A stretch of DNA of 64,000 bases, from the NCBI GenBank assembly GCA_023391635.1, contig JAEWAQ010000026.1, positions 70,532 to 134,531 on the forward strand, written 5' to 3'. The notes beneath the pieces are model-generated. The model was not told the DNA's origin. It saw nothing but the letters and a program-made list of their open reading frames with translations, and searched no databases. Positions within the stretch are counted from its first letter, which is position 1; every line of letters begins with the position of its first letter. Positions 44,926 through 53,789 of this stretch are shown piece after piece. Position numbers and translations under genes: made by a program. The DNA comes from Bacillota bacterium. GTDB taxonomy: Bacteria; Bacillota; Bacilli; Paenibacillales; Paenibacillaceae.

Positions 44926-46743
44926 TGAAGCCTCATCGCGAATCTGCGGGATCCGCATCGTCACGAGACACCCGTCCCCCTCCTCGCTTTCCACGTTCAG
45001 CCCGTACCGGTCCCCGAAGTGCAGACGGATGCGTTTGTGCACGTTGGAAAGGCCGATTCCTTTGCCTTCGCCGTTCTCTTCCGACAGGCGAATCCTCCGG
45101 TTCAGTTCGTCCAGCTTGTCCGATGTCATGCCGCCCCGCTTATCGCGAACGGACAGCACGATGTCGCCGGCCGATTCGCAGACGATGACGCGGATCGTGC
45201 CTTTGCTCGTTTTTCCGTGAATAAGCGCGTTCTCGATCAGAGGCTGAATCATGAATCGCAGCGTCTGGCACGAGAGCAGATGATCCGGCACCTCGAAAGC
45301 GAATTGTACTTCTTCCCCGTATCGGAAGTTCATGATGTTGGCATAGTTTTTCACGAAGCCCATCTCTTCCTCGATCGACCACATCAGGGAGGGGTGGTAG
45401 TAGATCGGCCGCAGCATGTTGCCGAGATTCGTGACACATTCCATGATGTTCGTCGCGCCCGCGACTGCAGCCATCCATTTCACCGTATTGAGCGTGTTAA
45501 ACAGAAAATGGGGATTGATTTGCGATTGCAGCGCTTCGATTTCCAGCCGTCTTTTTTCCTTTTCCGCCTCTTCGTTGCGCTTCATCAGGTCCTGAATGCC
45601 CATCGACATCCGGTTGAATTGTTCGGTCAATTGCCCGATTTCTTTGCTGGACGCATGCGGAAGCGTCAGCCCGACGTTCCCTCTGCCGACATGGCGCATG
45701 CCTTTGATCAGTTCTTGAAGCGACCGCATGATCCGATTCATCCATAGGGAAGACAACGCGGCGATAAGCGCGACGGAAAGCACGAATACCGCCGCCGTAA
45801 ACCGTTGAATCGCGACGGTATCTTTGCTGTATATGGCTAGCGGCACTTCGTCCACCAATATCCATCCGTTCTCTTCCATCCGGTAATACAGCACTTGCTC
45901 CCGCGCGTTGTCCCGCGTAGCCGCGAAACTGCCGAACTCGCCGCCTTCGGCGATTCGTTCGCTGAACAAATAGGGACGGCCAATGCTGTCCTCCACGGTG
46001 CTGGATATGACAGTTCCTTCGCTGTCGATGATATGAAGCGAACCGTTCCCGTCGCTGCGCAGATCCCCGTATAATGAATGGACATAGCGCTCGTTCACGT
46101 TCACCGCCAGCACTGCATTCATCCGCGAGCTGCCGATCGCTTTGGCGCCCATCAACTCGGAGATCAAATGGATGTCCAGCCACGAATAAGCGAGCGGGAT
46201 GCGCACGAAGTCCTTGGACGTCACGCCGCCGCTCCAAATTTTCAGCGGGTAGTTCTCGATCAAGGACCGATACAGGCGATGGCTGTAAAAAGGATAGCTT
46301 TTCCCGGTCAAGGTGGAGCTTTGGTTTTGCGTCCGCGTGCCGCCGATGACCATGCCGTTGTCCGAAAACAAATAGATCGAGTCCAAGTACGCGTAATTGA
46401 CTAAATACCGCTGCATTAATTTGGTGATGTCTTGCTGCATCGGGACGAAATCGGCGTTGGACAGAAGGTCGCTCTCCAGGAACTTCTGCACGTCGGTTTC
46501 CAATTGAAACGTGTTCGACAGCCTGTCCACCTCGCTGAGCAGCGTCGTGATGTTCGTCTTGATTTGCTTGAACTGCGCGAGCGTCGTGTCTCTTGTTCGT
46601 TTCTGCTGAATGTCCATCGTCTTCTGATAGCTGTAATAGGAAGAGGCGGCCATCACGAGCAGCGTGACCGCCACGAAAGACAAGATCAACTGCGTCTTCA
46701 GCGAAATGCCGGACAGCCGAAACCGCCGCTGCTTAGGTCCCAT
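44911..46743 (-). CDS. Membrane sensor histidine kinase (YesM-like)
   Basis: A 610-residue sensor kinase. Membrane segments lie near residues 15-35 (LILSFVAVTLLVMAASSYYSY) and near residues 305-325 (FTAAVFVLSVALIAALSSLW), with a sensing domain outside between them, then HAMP. The phosphoacceptor is in QINPHFLFNTLNTVKWM near residue 410; the ATPase domain has IENALIHGKTS and GIGLSNVHKR. The ATG at 46743 has GGGTGA 5 nt upstream and overlaps the response regulator end by 11 nt; a GTG three codons earlier is less likely. Its final codons form part of activator site A. Confidence 0.94.
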   Translation of the reverse strand: MGPKQRRFRLSGISLKTQLILSFVAVTLLVMAASSYYSYQKTMDIQQKRTRDTTLAQFKQIKTNITTLLSEVDRLSNTFQLETDVQKFLESDLLSNADFVPMQQDITKLMQRYLVNYAYLDSIYLFSDNGMVIGGTRTQNQSSTLTGKSYPFYSHRLYRSLIENYPLKIWSGGVTSKDFVRIPLAYSWLDIHLISELMGAKAIGSSRMNAVLAVNVNERYVHSLYGDLRSDGNGSLHIIDSEGTVISSTVEDSIGRPYLFSERIAEGGEFGSFAATRDNAREQVLYYRMEENGWILVDEVPLAIYSKDTVAIQRFTAAVFVLSVALIAALSSLWMNRIMRSLQELIKGMRHVGRGNVGLTLPHASSKEIGQLTEQFNRMSMGIQDLMKRNEEAEKEKRRLEIEALQSQINPHFLFNTLNTVKWMAAVAGATNIMECVTNLGNMLRPIYYHPSLMWSIEEEMGFVKNYANIMNFRYGEEVQFAFEVPDHLLSCQTLRFMIQPLIENALIHGKTSKGTIRVIVCESAGDIVLSVRDKRGGMTSDKLDELNRRIRLSEENGEGKGIGLSNVHKRIRLHFGDRYGLNVESEEGDGCLVTMRIPQIRDEASVQNS

Positions 46744-48364
46744 CGCCGTCACCCGCTCCCGCGATCCGATCCCGGACCCACAATCGGCGGAACCCGTTCG
46801 GCCGCACGCCCACGTGTTTCATGAACGTTCGGCTGAAGTAGCTGTCGTCGGCGAACCCGGTCCGCTCCGCGATTTCGTAAGATTTGAGATTCGTGGTGAG
46901 CAGCAGCTCCTTCGCTTTTTCCAGGCGCACCCGGTTAACGTAATCCGTAAATCCCACTTGCAGTTCCTTCTTGAACAACACGCTTAAATAATTCGGAGAC
47001 AGCTCGAGCCGTTCGGCAAGCTGCTGTAACGACAGGTTCATACGGTAGTGTTCCTGCACGAATCGCACCGCTTGGGCGATCTCTTTGCTGAGCTGCTTCT
47101 GCGTTCCCCGCAAAGACTCCAATTCCAGCCAAAACTTTTCGAAAACCGTTCCGATTTCGTCCAATGTCCCGCACTTCCGGATTTCTTCGCCGTAAACGGC
47201 AACGAGATCGACCGTATCCCGCTGGTCGGCCGCCACCCATGCGGCAAGCTCATGGAGCAGGCGAACGAACAGCTTGCGAACGCCCGATTCGTGACGCAGC
47301 TGGCCGGAATCGATAAACGACTGCACGATGGCTTCCATCTCCGTGCGCCCCTTATCGTCAATAGACGTCCGCTTGCCGCTAATCTCGTTCAATTTGTTCT
47401 GTACGAGTTTGTCCTCCGACTGCTTCGGGGGTTGCTGCCGGAACAACAACTGCCCGGCGCCGTAGAAGAACTTTCGGCGGACCGCATCCAGGCTTTCCTG
47501 ATACAGCGCGCGCAAAGACGCGTATTCGCTCCGCATCGTACTTACGCCAACCGTTACGGAGATGTTGAAAAACCGCATCAGCACCTTTTGGGTCTGATAC
47601 AGGATCCGGGACAGTTCTTCATGCATCTTGGCTTCGCTTACCATATCGCTAAAGCTGAAGATGAACAGGTAGCGCTGGTCCCCGTCGGACACCGCCTCGC
47701 CCCGGCCCGATTGGTCGAGCAGCTCGTTCAATACGTTCAATATCGTAGCGCGGATCAGTTCGCCCTTCTCGTCATGGAATTTCTCCCGCATCCGCTCGAA
47801 CTTGTCGATCTCCAACATGCAGACGACCAGCCGCTCGGGATGCAGCCGTAGCTGCAGCTTGGCGATATGACGCGCGAACTCTTCCTCGGAGTAGAGGTTG
47901 TAGAACAAGTAGTTTTTCAGCACGTTCTCCTTCAAATAGTCCGGATCGCGGATAATGCCCCGGCTCGCTTCGATCGAGGCTTGATCTCCGAGTTCGCCCC
48001 GCACCTGCGTCAGCACGGCTCCGATTTCATCCTCCGTCATCGTCAGCTTGAGAATATAATTCGAAACGCCCATGTTCATCGCCTGCCGGACCAAATGAAA
48101 ATCCTCCATGCACGACAGGATGACGATCCGGGTCCGGCTGTCGTGCTTGCGGATTTGCCGGATCAATTCGAGTCCGTCCATCTCGGGCATCAATAAATCG
48201 GTAATAATGATGTCCGGTTTGGCGCGTTCCCGATACCATTTCATGGCTTCCTTGCCGTTCGCCACGTCGGCGCATACCGTCATCCCGTACTTCTCCCACG
48301 GGACGGTGTTTTTGAACCCGAGGCGGACGAGCATCTCGTCCTCGACGATCATGACGTTTAACAT
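46733..48364 (-). CDS. Response regulator with receiver and AraC-type domains (likely locus activator)
   Basis: A 543-residue YesN-like regulator. The receiver has the acidic pair E8-D9 and phosphoacceptor D56 in ITDLLMPEMDG. The C-terminal AraC part holds LQQLAERLELSPNYLSVLFKKE and EIAERTGFADDSYFSRTFMKHVG. The ATG at 48364 has GAGGTGA upstream; an in-frame start six codons earlier lies before that site. It precedes and overlaps its kinase partner. It is the best candidate to bind the 26-bp element found at four promoters of this locus, since it lies in the middle of them, but this is inference. Confidence 0.94.
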   Translation of the reverse strand: MLNVMIVEDEMLVRLGFKNTVPWEKYGMTVCADVANGKEAMKWYRERAKPDIIITDLLMPEMDGLELIRQIRKHDSRTRIVILSCMEDFHLVRQAMNMGVSNYILKLTMTEDEIGAVLTQVRGELGDQASIEASRGIIRDPDYLKENVLKNYLFYNLYSEEEFARHIAKLQLRLHPERLVVCMLEIDKFERMREKFHDEKGELIRATILNVLNELLDQSGRGEAVSDGDQRYLFIFSFSDMVSEAKMHEELSRILYQTQKVLMRFFNISVTVGVSTMRSEYASLRALYQESLDAVRRKFFYGAGQLLFRQQPPKQSEDKLVQNKLNEISGKRTSIDDKGRTEMEAIVQSFIDSGQLRHESGVRKLFVRLLHELAAWVAADQRDTVDLVAVYGEEIRKCGTLDEIGTVFEKFWLELESLRGTQKQLSKEIAQAVRFVQEHYRMNLSLQQLAERLELSPNYLSVLFKKELQVGFTDYVNRVRLEKAKELLLTTNLKSYEIAERTGFADDSYFSRTFMKHVGVRPNGFRRLWVRDRIAGAGDGDGT

Positions 48365-48463
48365 GGAATCACCTCGTCTCATTCAACTTAACGGTCGATT
48401 CATTGTCATCGTATCATGCGCGCTTATTATTGCACTATGCAGTTATTTGACGGTTTAGGATTT

Positions 48464-49366
48464 TCATGCCTGGCGAACCATTAAAAATTGCTCCAAAAAC
48501 GGCGTAAAACCGGCTTCGAGAAGCTGCCGGTTCACATGCGCGTTCGAAGCCGGAATGTTCTCGGCCGTGAGTCCAACAAGAGCCGAGCCGCCATCGGCAA
48601 ACAGTTCGGCGATCAGGAACCGTGCCGCTTCGTCGCGATCCGTCCGCCCGGGGTCGGTCTCGGCTTGAAGCAGCCGGATCTCCGTCAGCTTGTCGTTCGC
48701 CGCATAGGCGCGATTAAACAGAGCGTATCCGGCAACGTTCCCGTATCCGTCCAGCGCCAGCATCGCTTCGCCATGCCCGATGTTGGGCCATTGCGAGCAC
48801 CAGGCGGCATTGTGCGCGTAAAAAGGCAACCGCCCCGCTTCCCGCGGCGTGACGCAGATGGTGCGGTAGGGGCCGGCATGTTCGCCACGGAGGAAGAGCG
48901 GGCCGTCGGACGGCTGTTTGCATTCGTAACAAATCAGTCGGTCCCGGATTTGAAACCCGCAGCCGCGATACAGCGCAACGGCCGGGCTATTGCTGATGAT
49001 CGCTTCCAAATAAGCGGTATGAACGCCGACCTCGCGGTAAATCCGGACCGTTTCGTCCATTAACGCTTTGCCGACGCCGATGCCGCGATACGGCGGCGCC
49101 ACGCCCGTGCCCGCGTTCCAGGCGGTCAACCGGCCTTCTTCGATCGACCGAACGGCCGTCAGCACGAAGCCGACAGGCTTGCCGCCGATTTTCGCGACCG
49201 CGGAAAGCTCGGGCCGTACGCCGACAGCCGACCAGTTGTCGAGCTGCTGCGCCAAAGTGCGGTTCATCTCGGTGTAATAACCGGTAAACCCTTCGTTCCA
49301 CAGCAATGTCGCTTCCTCGAACGTCAGCCGGCTCAGCCGGGTTAACGCAATCTCAAGCCGAGTCAT
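48464..49366 (-). CDS. Tandem GNAT-family N-acetyltransferase
   Basis: A 300-residue protein. The first half is a complete GNAT domain with the acetyl-CoA-binding VAPPYRGIGVGKALMD near residues 90-105 and NSPAVALYRGCGF. The second half is GNAT-like in pattern (HGEAMLALDGYGNVAGYALFN) but lacks a clear CoA loop, so it may be degenerate. The ATG follows GGAGG and overlaps the previous stop as ATGA, so it belongs to the GH35 operon. Substrate unknown; in this setting acetylation of an amino sugar or of a small antibiotic-like molecule would be possible. Confidence 0.87.
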   Translation of the reverse strand: MTRLEIALTRLSRLTFEEATLLWNEGFTGYYTEMNRTLAQQLDNWSAVGVRPELSAVAKIGGKPVGFVLTAVRSIEEGRLTAWNAGTGVAPPYRGIGVGKALMDETVRIYREVGVHTAYLEAIISNSPAVALYRGCGFQIRDRLICYECKQPSDGPLFLRGEHAGPYRTICVTPREAGRLPFYAHNAAWCSQWPNIGHGEAMLALDGYGNVAGYALFNRAYAANDKLTEIRLLQAETDPGRTDRDEAARFLIAELFADGGSALVGLTAENIPASNAHVNRQLLEAGFTPFLEQFLMVRQA

Positions 49367-50673
49367 GGCCGCGCCTCCTTCGGTGAAGGCCCATGTCGCC
49401 TCTTGACGGACAGCGCAATGTCATCCGTGTAGGATGGAACCTCCAGCACGAAGTTGCCTCCGCTATGTTTGATCGTCTGCTCCTTGGGAGACGCACCTGT
49501 CTTCGTGTCTACCCATCGCGCCGTATAAGCTCCAACCGACAGATTGACGCTTAATTGGACTAGCGAGCTCCCATTCACGTAAAACGCATACTGCTCGCCC
49601 CGTTCCGCCAGCGCACGTACGGTGACGCTATCCGGTATTTGTCCAACAATGACGCCATTATCGGGGGCCATCCGCACGAAATCAAAGTCGTCGATGAACC
49701 GTTTCAAGATGCTTATTTGCTTCCGGATCGCTTCACCGCCGCCGCCCGGCGTATCGGGAGCGATCGCGAGCGTCCCATCTTCATAGGAAGCGGCGAAGGA
49801 AAAATCGAGATGGTCGAATACCGCCCCTCCCGCGATGATAAAATCCCATGCGCCCGTCCGATAGGGCAAATCCGCCGTGCCCTGAAAACCGGATTCATCG
49901 TAAGCGATCGCCTTGTTCAGTCCCTCATTCATCGCGATGGCATCCGGCGGATACGCGTAGTGAAAATTAAAGACCGACACGTTGGGATGCGGTTTCGTCA
50001 CGGTCGACCAGAAGTTCGCCACGTTCACGGCGATCAGATGCCGACGCGGGAAAGCCGCTTCCGTGCGGACGATCGTCGCGATGATATGGTTCTCGAACGC
50101 TTCCGTCGCTCCGTAATCGTGGTAAGGCTCGTTGACGATTTCATAGTAGACGTTGTCGAATTCCTTCAGCTCGGTCACGAATTTGCGCACCATGCGCTCC
50201 TGATAAACCAGCAGATTGCCGTTATCCGTCGTCAACGCGCGGGCAGCTTCGACCGTTCCGACTCCGTTCACATTATTGTCCGATTTCATCGGGCTGTCGT
50301 CCCACTGGCTGTCTTTGTAGATGTTGCAGAATAGGCAAACTTCCACAACGATGCCGCGCTTCCCTGCTTCGGACACGAAATCGGCCAGCCGGTCGAAATA
50401 CCGCTTGTCCCAACTATCCAAATCGAATTTGTTGCCCCCGCGCGCATAGCCGGGGACGAGGCTTCTCGCCCACGGCGCGAGGAACCGGCCGTCAGCCGGA
50501 CACAACGTATTGTGCGCGCCCGGCGACGGAATGTCAGCCGCCCTCTCGATAAATGGCCCGGTAAAAATCCGCGTTTTGTTTAACCCCCGGTCCTGCAGTT
50601 CATCCAAATAGCGCAAATAATCGAAGTCCGGATTGATCACGGCTCCGTAGTGCTCGGCCGAAGTAACGAGCAC
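49363..50673 (-). CDS. GH5-like cellulase-family glycosidase, N-terminus uncertain
   Basis: At least 436 residues of a GH5-like TIM-barrel protein. The acid/base Glu is in YYEIVNEPYHDY near residue 179 of this start. IAYDESGF near residue 265 may supply the second acid. A small C-terminal beta-domain follows (YTARWVDTKTG). The start shown is GTG 50673 with GAGGG 9 nt upstream. In-frame codons before it read HPDNNRYFSFRGKPTVLV, which matches the usual N-terminus of such proteins as I know them, yet there is no ATG, GTG or TTG between them and an in-frame TGA at 50745-50743. An ACG at 50736, 6 nt after GGTGA, is the only well-placed codon. No signal peptide is seen. Confidence 0.75.
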   Translation of the reverse strand: MLVTSAEHYGAVINPDFDYLRYLDELQDRGLNKTRIFTGPFIERAADIPSPGAHNTLCPADGRFLAPWARSLVPGYARGGNKFDLDSWDKRYFDRLADFVSEAGKRGIVVEVCLFCNIYKDSQWDDSPMKSDNNVNGVGTVEAARALTTDNGNLLVYQERMVRKFVTELKEFDNVYYEIVNEPYHDYGATEAFENHIIATIVRTEAAFPRRHLIAVNVANFWSTVTKPHPNVSVFNFHYAYPPDAIAMNEGLNKAIAYDESGFQGTADLPYRTGAWDFIIAGGAVFDHLDFSFAASYEDGTLAIAPDTPGGGGEAIRKQISILKRFIDDFDFVRMAPDNGVIVGQIPDSVTVRALAERGEQYAFYVNGSSLVQLSVNLSVGAYTARWVDTKTGASPKEQTIKHSGGNFVLEVPSYTDDIALSVKRRHGPSPKEARP

Positions 50674-50749
50674 GGTCGGTTTCCCTCTGAAAGAAAAATA
50701 GCGGTTGTTGTCGGGATGAAGTTTGATCGGTTCCGTGGCCCGTCACCCC

Positions 50750-53599
50750 CTAATCTTCCGGGCACCAGGAAACGCCTGCCCATTGACCGGCCTCGCCCCA
50801 GACAAGCGAAACATCCTGCGGATAAAGGCCGAGTTCCTCGAACAGCACGAGCCGGTTGCTTGCTTGCATCCAGGCTCTCGGCAAATAATAGCGCTGCTGG
50901 GTGCCGCCGAATCGCCAGAAGCGGCCGACATTGCGACCGTTCAGCATAATTTGTCCTTTGAACAGCTGTCCGACGTCCAAATAGACCGGCCGCTCGCCTT
51001 GCGGAGCCGCGAAAGTCGTCTCGAAGTACGCGGGCGCCAGCGACTTGCCTTTGCGGTTCAATCGGCCGCCGACGGGAAGGAGCACCACTTCGCCTTGCTT
51101 TTCGCTCTCCCGGTTGTGCACCGTTTGCGCGGCAGCGAAGTCGGCGGTTTCCGCCCAACGCTGCCAATGCCAGTTCGACAAGCGGCCGGATTTCGGCACC
51201 GTGTACACGGTCATATTCTCCTGCACGAGCTGCGCGACGCTCTCGCTGTACTGAATGCGCACCGTCACGGTGCTGCCGGAAACGCGCTCCGGCAGCTGCC
51301 ACGTGAGCCAGCGTTTGATTTGGGCGAACATCGTCCACGGGGATTCCGGATACGAGAGCGGCCGCACGTCTTCCCCGTCCACCGTCACCCAAGCATGCAC
51401 GCCGTGGATCAGGAGGAAAACGTCCCGATCCGCTTCCACGGCAAGCTCGAATTCCACAGCCGGCAAAGGCTCCGGCTGTCGGTAAAACCGGCTGTACAGA
51501 AATCGGAACGCGTCTTCCGATACCGGCTGAGGCGCGATCTCGCGGAAGCGGTCGATCGCGGTGATGCGGGAGCCGGCATAGACCGGCCCGCGGATGCCAA
51601 CCGGCATCGGCACGTCGTAGTTATGTCCCAAATCGTCGGACAGGAACACGAAACGGTTGCGGCCCCGGACGACCGGAACGGTCAGTTCCTCGAATGCCCA
51701 ATCCGCCGGATGGCCGTATTCGTCCCGCATGCGCACATTGCGCCGCTCCGCGTGCGCACCGCAATACCGCCCGTTCGCGAATACGGATATTCGGCTCGGC
51801 GCATGCGTGAGCAGCAGCGTCTCCACGCCGTCACGCTCGCAATCAAGCTCCGCGCTGTACCACACGTACCCTTGATAGACTCCCAAATCTTCGTGGGAGC
51901 GCGGCTCCTCCAGCGGCTGCCAACCCGCCGTCGCCGTCAGGCCGGTCAAGAGGCCAGCGCAGGACGCCATCCGCCACGCGCCTAATACAGGCGGTTCGGC
52001 GTCATCGGCAACCGGAACGAACGGCTGGAGGGCCGGCTTGCCGTCCTTGCCGACATACACCGTCTCGGGCGAAGCGTCGCTTACCCGAATGTCCAGGGAG
52101 CCGTCGTTTCTCACTTCACCTACATAATCGGGGCCGAACAGCAGATGTCCGTCCGCGATCCAGCAGCGCCGAGCCATCTCTTCATCCGCGACCAGAATGG
52201 CGATTCCCGCGACTTCGCGGCACGCGACCTGCCGCCGGCCGACCGGGATTCGCAGTTCCTCGCCGCCCACGCTGAGCATGCCTTCCGTGCCCGCGGGCCC
52301 GAACAGGATGAGCACCTTGCGGGCTTCGTCACGCGCCAGCAACGCCAAGTTGCTGTAATCCACCGTCACGCCGGCGAACGCTTCCAAGCCGACCGGGAGC
52401 ACGGCGGCGGATACCTCGCCGAGATGGACCGTGAAACGCTTCCCGCCGGGCAGCGAGACGGAAATTTCCTTGCGGTTATCCTTGACGGAGAGAAAAGCCA
52501 TCGCGCCTTGCGGCGCTTCGCGCACGACGAGCCGGACGCCGTCCGGGACGACGATGCCGGCCTTGTCTTCGCGCTCCTCGCTCGCCGCCAATTCGGCGGC
52601 AAATTGACTCGCGAACAGGTTAACCGGGCGAACGGCGTAATATTTGGCGGTCAGCTTGCCGCCTTCGCCGACCGGATAACCGGAAGCGTACGAAGTGGCG
52701 ATATTGTTGCCGCCCCAAAATCCGAAATTCGTGCCGCCTTCGAACATGTAATAGCAAATTTGCGTGCCCGACGATGCGTACTCATAGGCCGCGCGTGCCA
52801 ACGACAACGGCTCCGGCCAGTCGGTGACCTGATTTCCCCAGTAGATCGGGGCGCCGCACCAAAATTCCGTCGTGATCAGAGGCGCGCCCGGCTGTATGGC
52901 CTTCAGGTCGTAGACGGGCTCGACGACGACATGATGGTTGTAGGTCAGGATCATGCCCGAATCCAGAACTTGATCGTCCGGATCGGTGGCGTCGTTGATG
53001 CGGACCTTCGTCTCCGAATCGCCATGGACGTTGCACGCCAGAATCGGCACCTCGATGCCGTGTTTATGGAATATGGCGTTGATTTTCGTTAGGTAACGGC
53101 GCATCGAAGCGTCCCAGCCGCCGGGATATTCATTCTCGTTCTGCACTGTCAACACGGGGCCGCCCCGGGTGATCTGGCGCTCGCTGATCAAGGGCAGCAG
53201 CCGGTCGAACCAGCTTTCGACCGCCGCCATATAGACCGGATCGTCTTCCCGGAACCGGAGTACGGGCTTGGCCGACAGCCAGGCGGGAATGCCGCCGCCG
53301 TCCCATTCGCTGCAAATGTACGGGCCGGGGCGCACCATCGCGTACATGCCCAGCTCCCCGATCAGGTCGATGTAACGGGCCAAATCCTTGTCGCCGCTGA
53401 AAGCCGCCTCGCCTTCCGCCAGCTCGTGGAAATTCCATGGCACGTAGGTCGCGATGGCGTTCAGTCCGGCTCGTTTGGCGCGCAGCAGCACCTGCCGCCA
53501 CTCGGGCGCCGGGTGGCGGAAATAATGGATTTCCGCGACCGCGAGCCAAATTCTCCGGCCGTCGATTCGAAACGATTTCGCATCGTAAGTTATTTTCAT
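50750..53599 (-). CDS. Beta-galactosidase-like protein, GH35
   Basis: A 949-residue clan GH-A enzyme. The TIM barrel has AEIHYFRHPAPEWRQVLLRAK and YVPWNFHE near the start. The acid/base Glu is in LTVQNENEYPGG near residue 154 and the nucleophile Glu in LITTEFWCGAP near residue 245. MFEGGTNFGFWGG is a GH35 hallmark. Beta domains and two jelly rolls follow (GPVYAGSR, then YLDVGQLFKGQIMLNGRNVGRFW). GAGGGAAA precedes the ATG. No signal peptide. First gene of a three-gene unit whose promoter has activator site B. Confidence 0.92.
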   Translation of the reverse strand: MKITYDAKSFRIDGRRIWLAVAEIHYFRHPAPEWRQVLLRAKRAGLNAIATYVPWNFHELAEGEAAFSGDKDLARYIDLIGELGMYAMVRPGPYICSEWDGGGIPAWLSAKPVLRFREDDPVYMAAVESWFDRLLPLISERQITRGGPVLTVQNENEYPGGWDASMRRYLTKINAIFHKHGIEVPILACNVHGDSETKVRINDATDPDDQVLDSGMILTYNHHVVVEPVYDLKAIQPGAPLITTEFWCGAPIYWGNQVTDWPEPLSLARAAYEYASSGTQICYYMFEGGTNFGFWGGNNIATSYASGYPVGEGGKLTAKYYAVRPVNLFASQFAAELAASEEREDKAGIVVPDGVRLVVREAPQGAMAFLSVKDNRKEISVSLPGGKRFTVHLGEVSAAVLPVGLEAFAGVTVDYSNLALLARDEARKVLILFGPAGTEGMLSVGGEELRIPVGRRQVACREVAGIAILVADEEMARRCWIADGHLLFGPDYVGEVRNDGSLDIRVSDASPETVYVGKDGKPALQPFVPVADDAEPPVLGAWRMASCAGLLTGLTATAGWQPLEEPRSHEDLGVYQGYVWYSAELDCERDGVETLLLTHAPSRISVFANGRYCGAHAERRNVRMRDEYGHPADWAFEELTVPVVRGRNRFVFLSDDLGHNYDVPMPVGIRGPVYAGSRITAIDRFREIAPQPVSEDAFRFLYSRFYRQPEPLPAVEFELAVEADRDVFLLIHGVHAWVTVDGEDVRPLSYPESPWTMFAQIKRWLTWQLPERVSGSTVTVRIQYSESVAQLVQENMTVYTVPKSGRLSNWHWQRWAETADFAAAQTVHNRESEKQGEVVLLPVGGRLNRKGKSLAPAYFETTFAAPQGERPVYLDVGQLFKGQIMLNGRNVGRFWRFGGTQQRYYLPRAWMQASNRLVLFEELGLYPQDVSLVWGEAGQWAGVSWCPED

Positions 53600-53652
53600 G
53601 GCGTTTCCCTCATTTCTCGATCCAGGTCGGTCGTACAGAATACTCCACCCTG

Positions 53653-53705
53653 ATTATAGGAACGCCCGCGGGAAGAAAACATGTACGATTCTACGAATTT
53701 TGGAC
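53653..53705 (-). promoter_or_regulatory. Shared activator element and -10 box, site B (GH35 operon)
   Basis: On the minus strand, 53705-53680 reads GTCCAAAATTCGTAGAA followed by TCGTACATG. It is separated by 21 nt from a perfect TATAAT (53658-53653). The start codon lies 53 nt past the -10. The first 17 bases are identical to site A. Confidence 0.85.
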
Positions 53706-53717
53706 GCAGACCGGCCG

Positions 53718-53763
53718 TAAAACAGGAAACGGCGATGCCGGGATAAACGCCCTGGCATCGCCG
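53718..53763 (-). terminator. Terminator of the 1371-residue beta-helix gene
   Basis: On the minus strand, CGGCGATGCCAGG pairs with CCGGCATCGCCG (one mismatch) around an 8-nt loop and runs into TTTCCTGTTTT. It lies 27 nt past the stop and just before activator site B. Confidence 0.8.
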
Positions 53764-53789
53764 TATCTCTGTTTCGCTTCCCTATCTGC

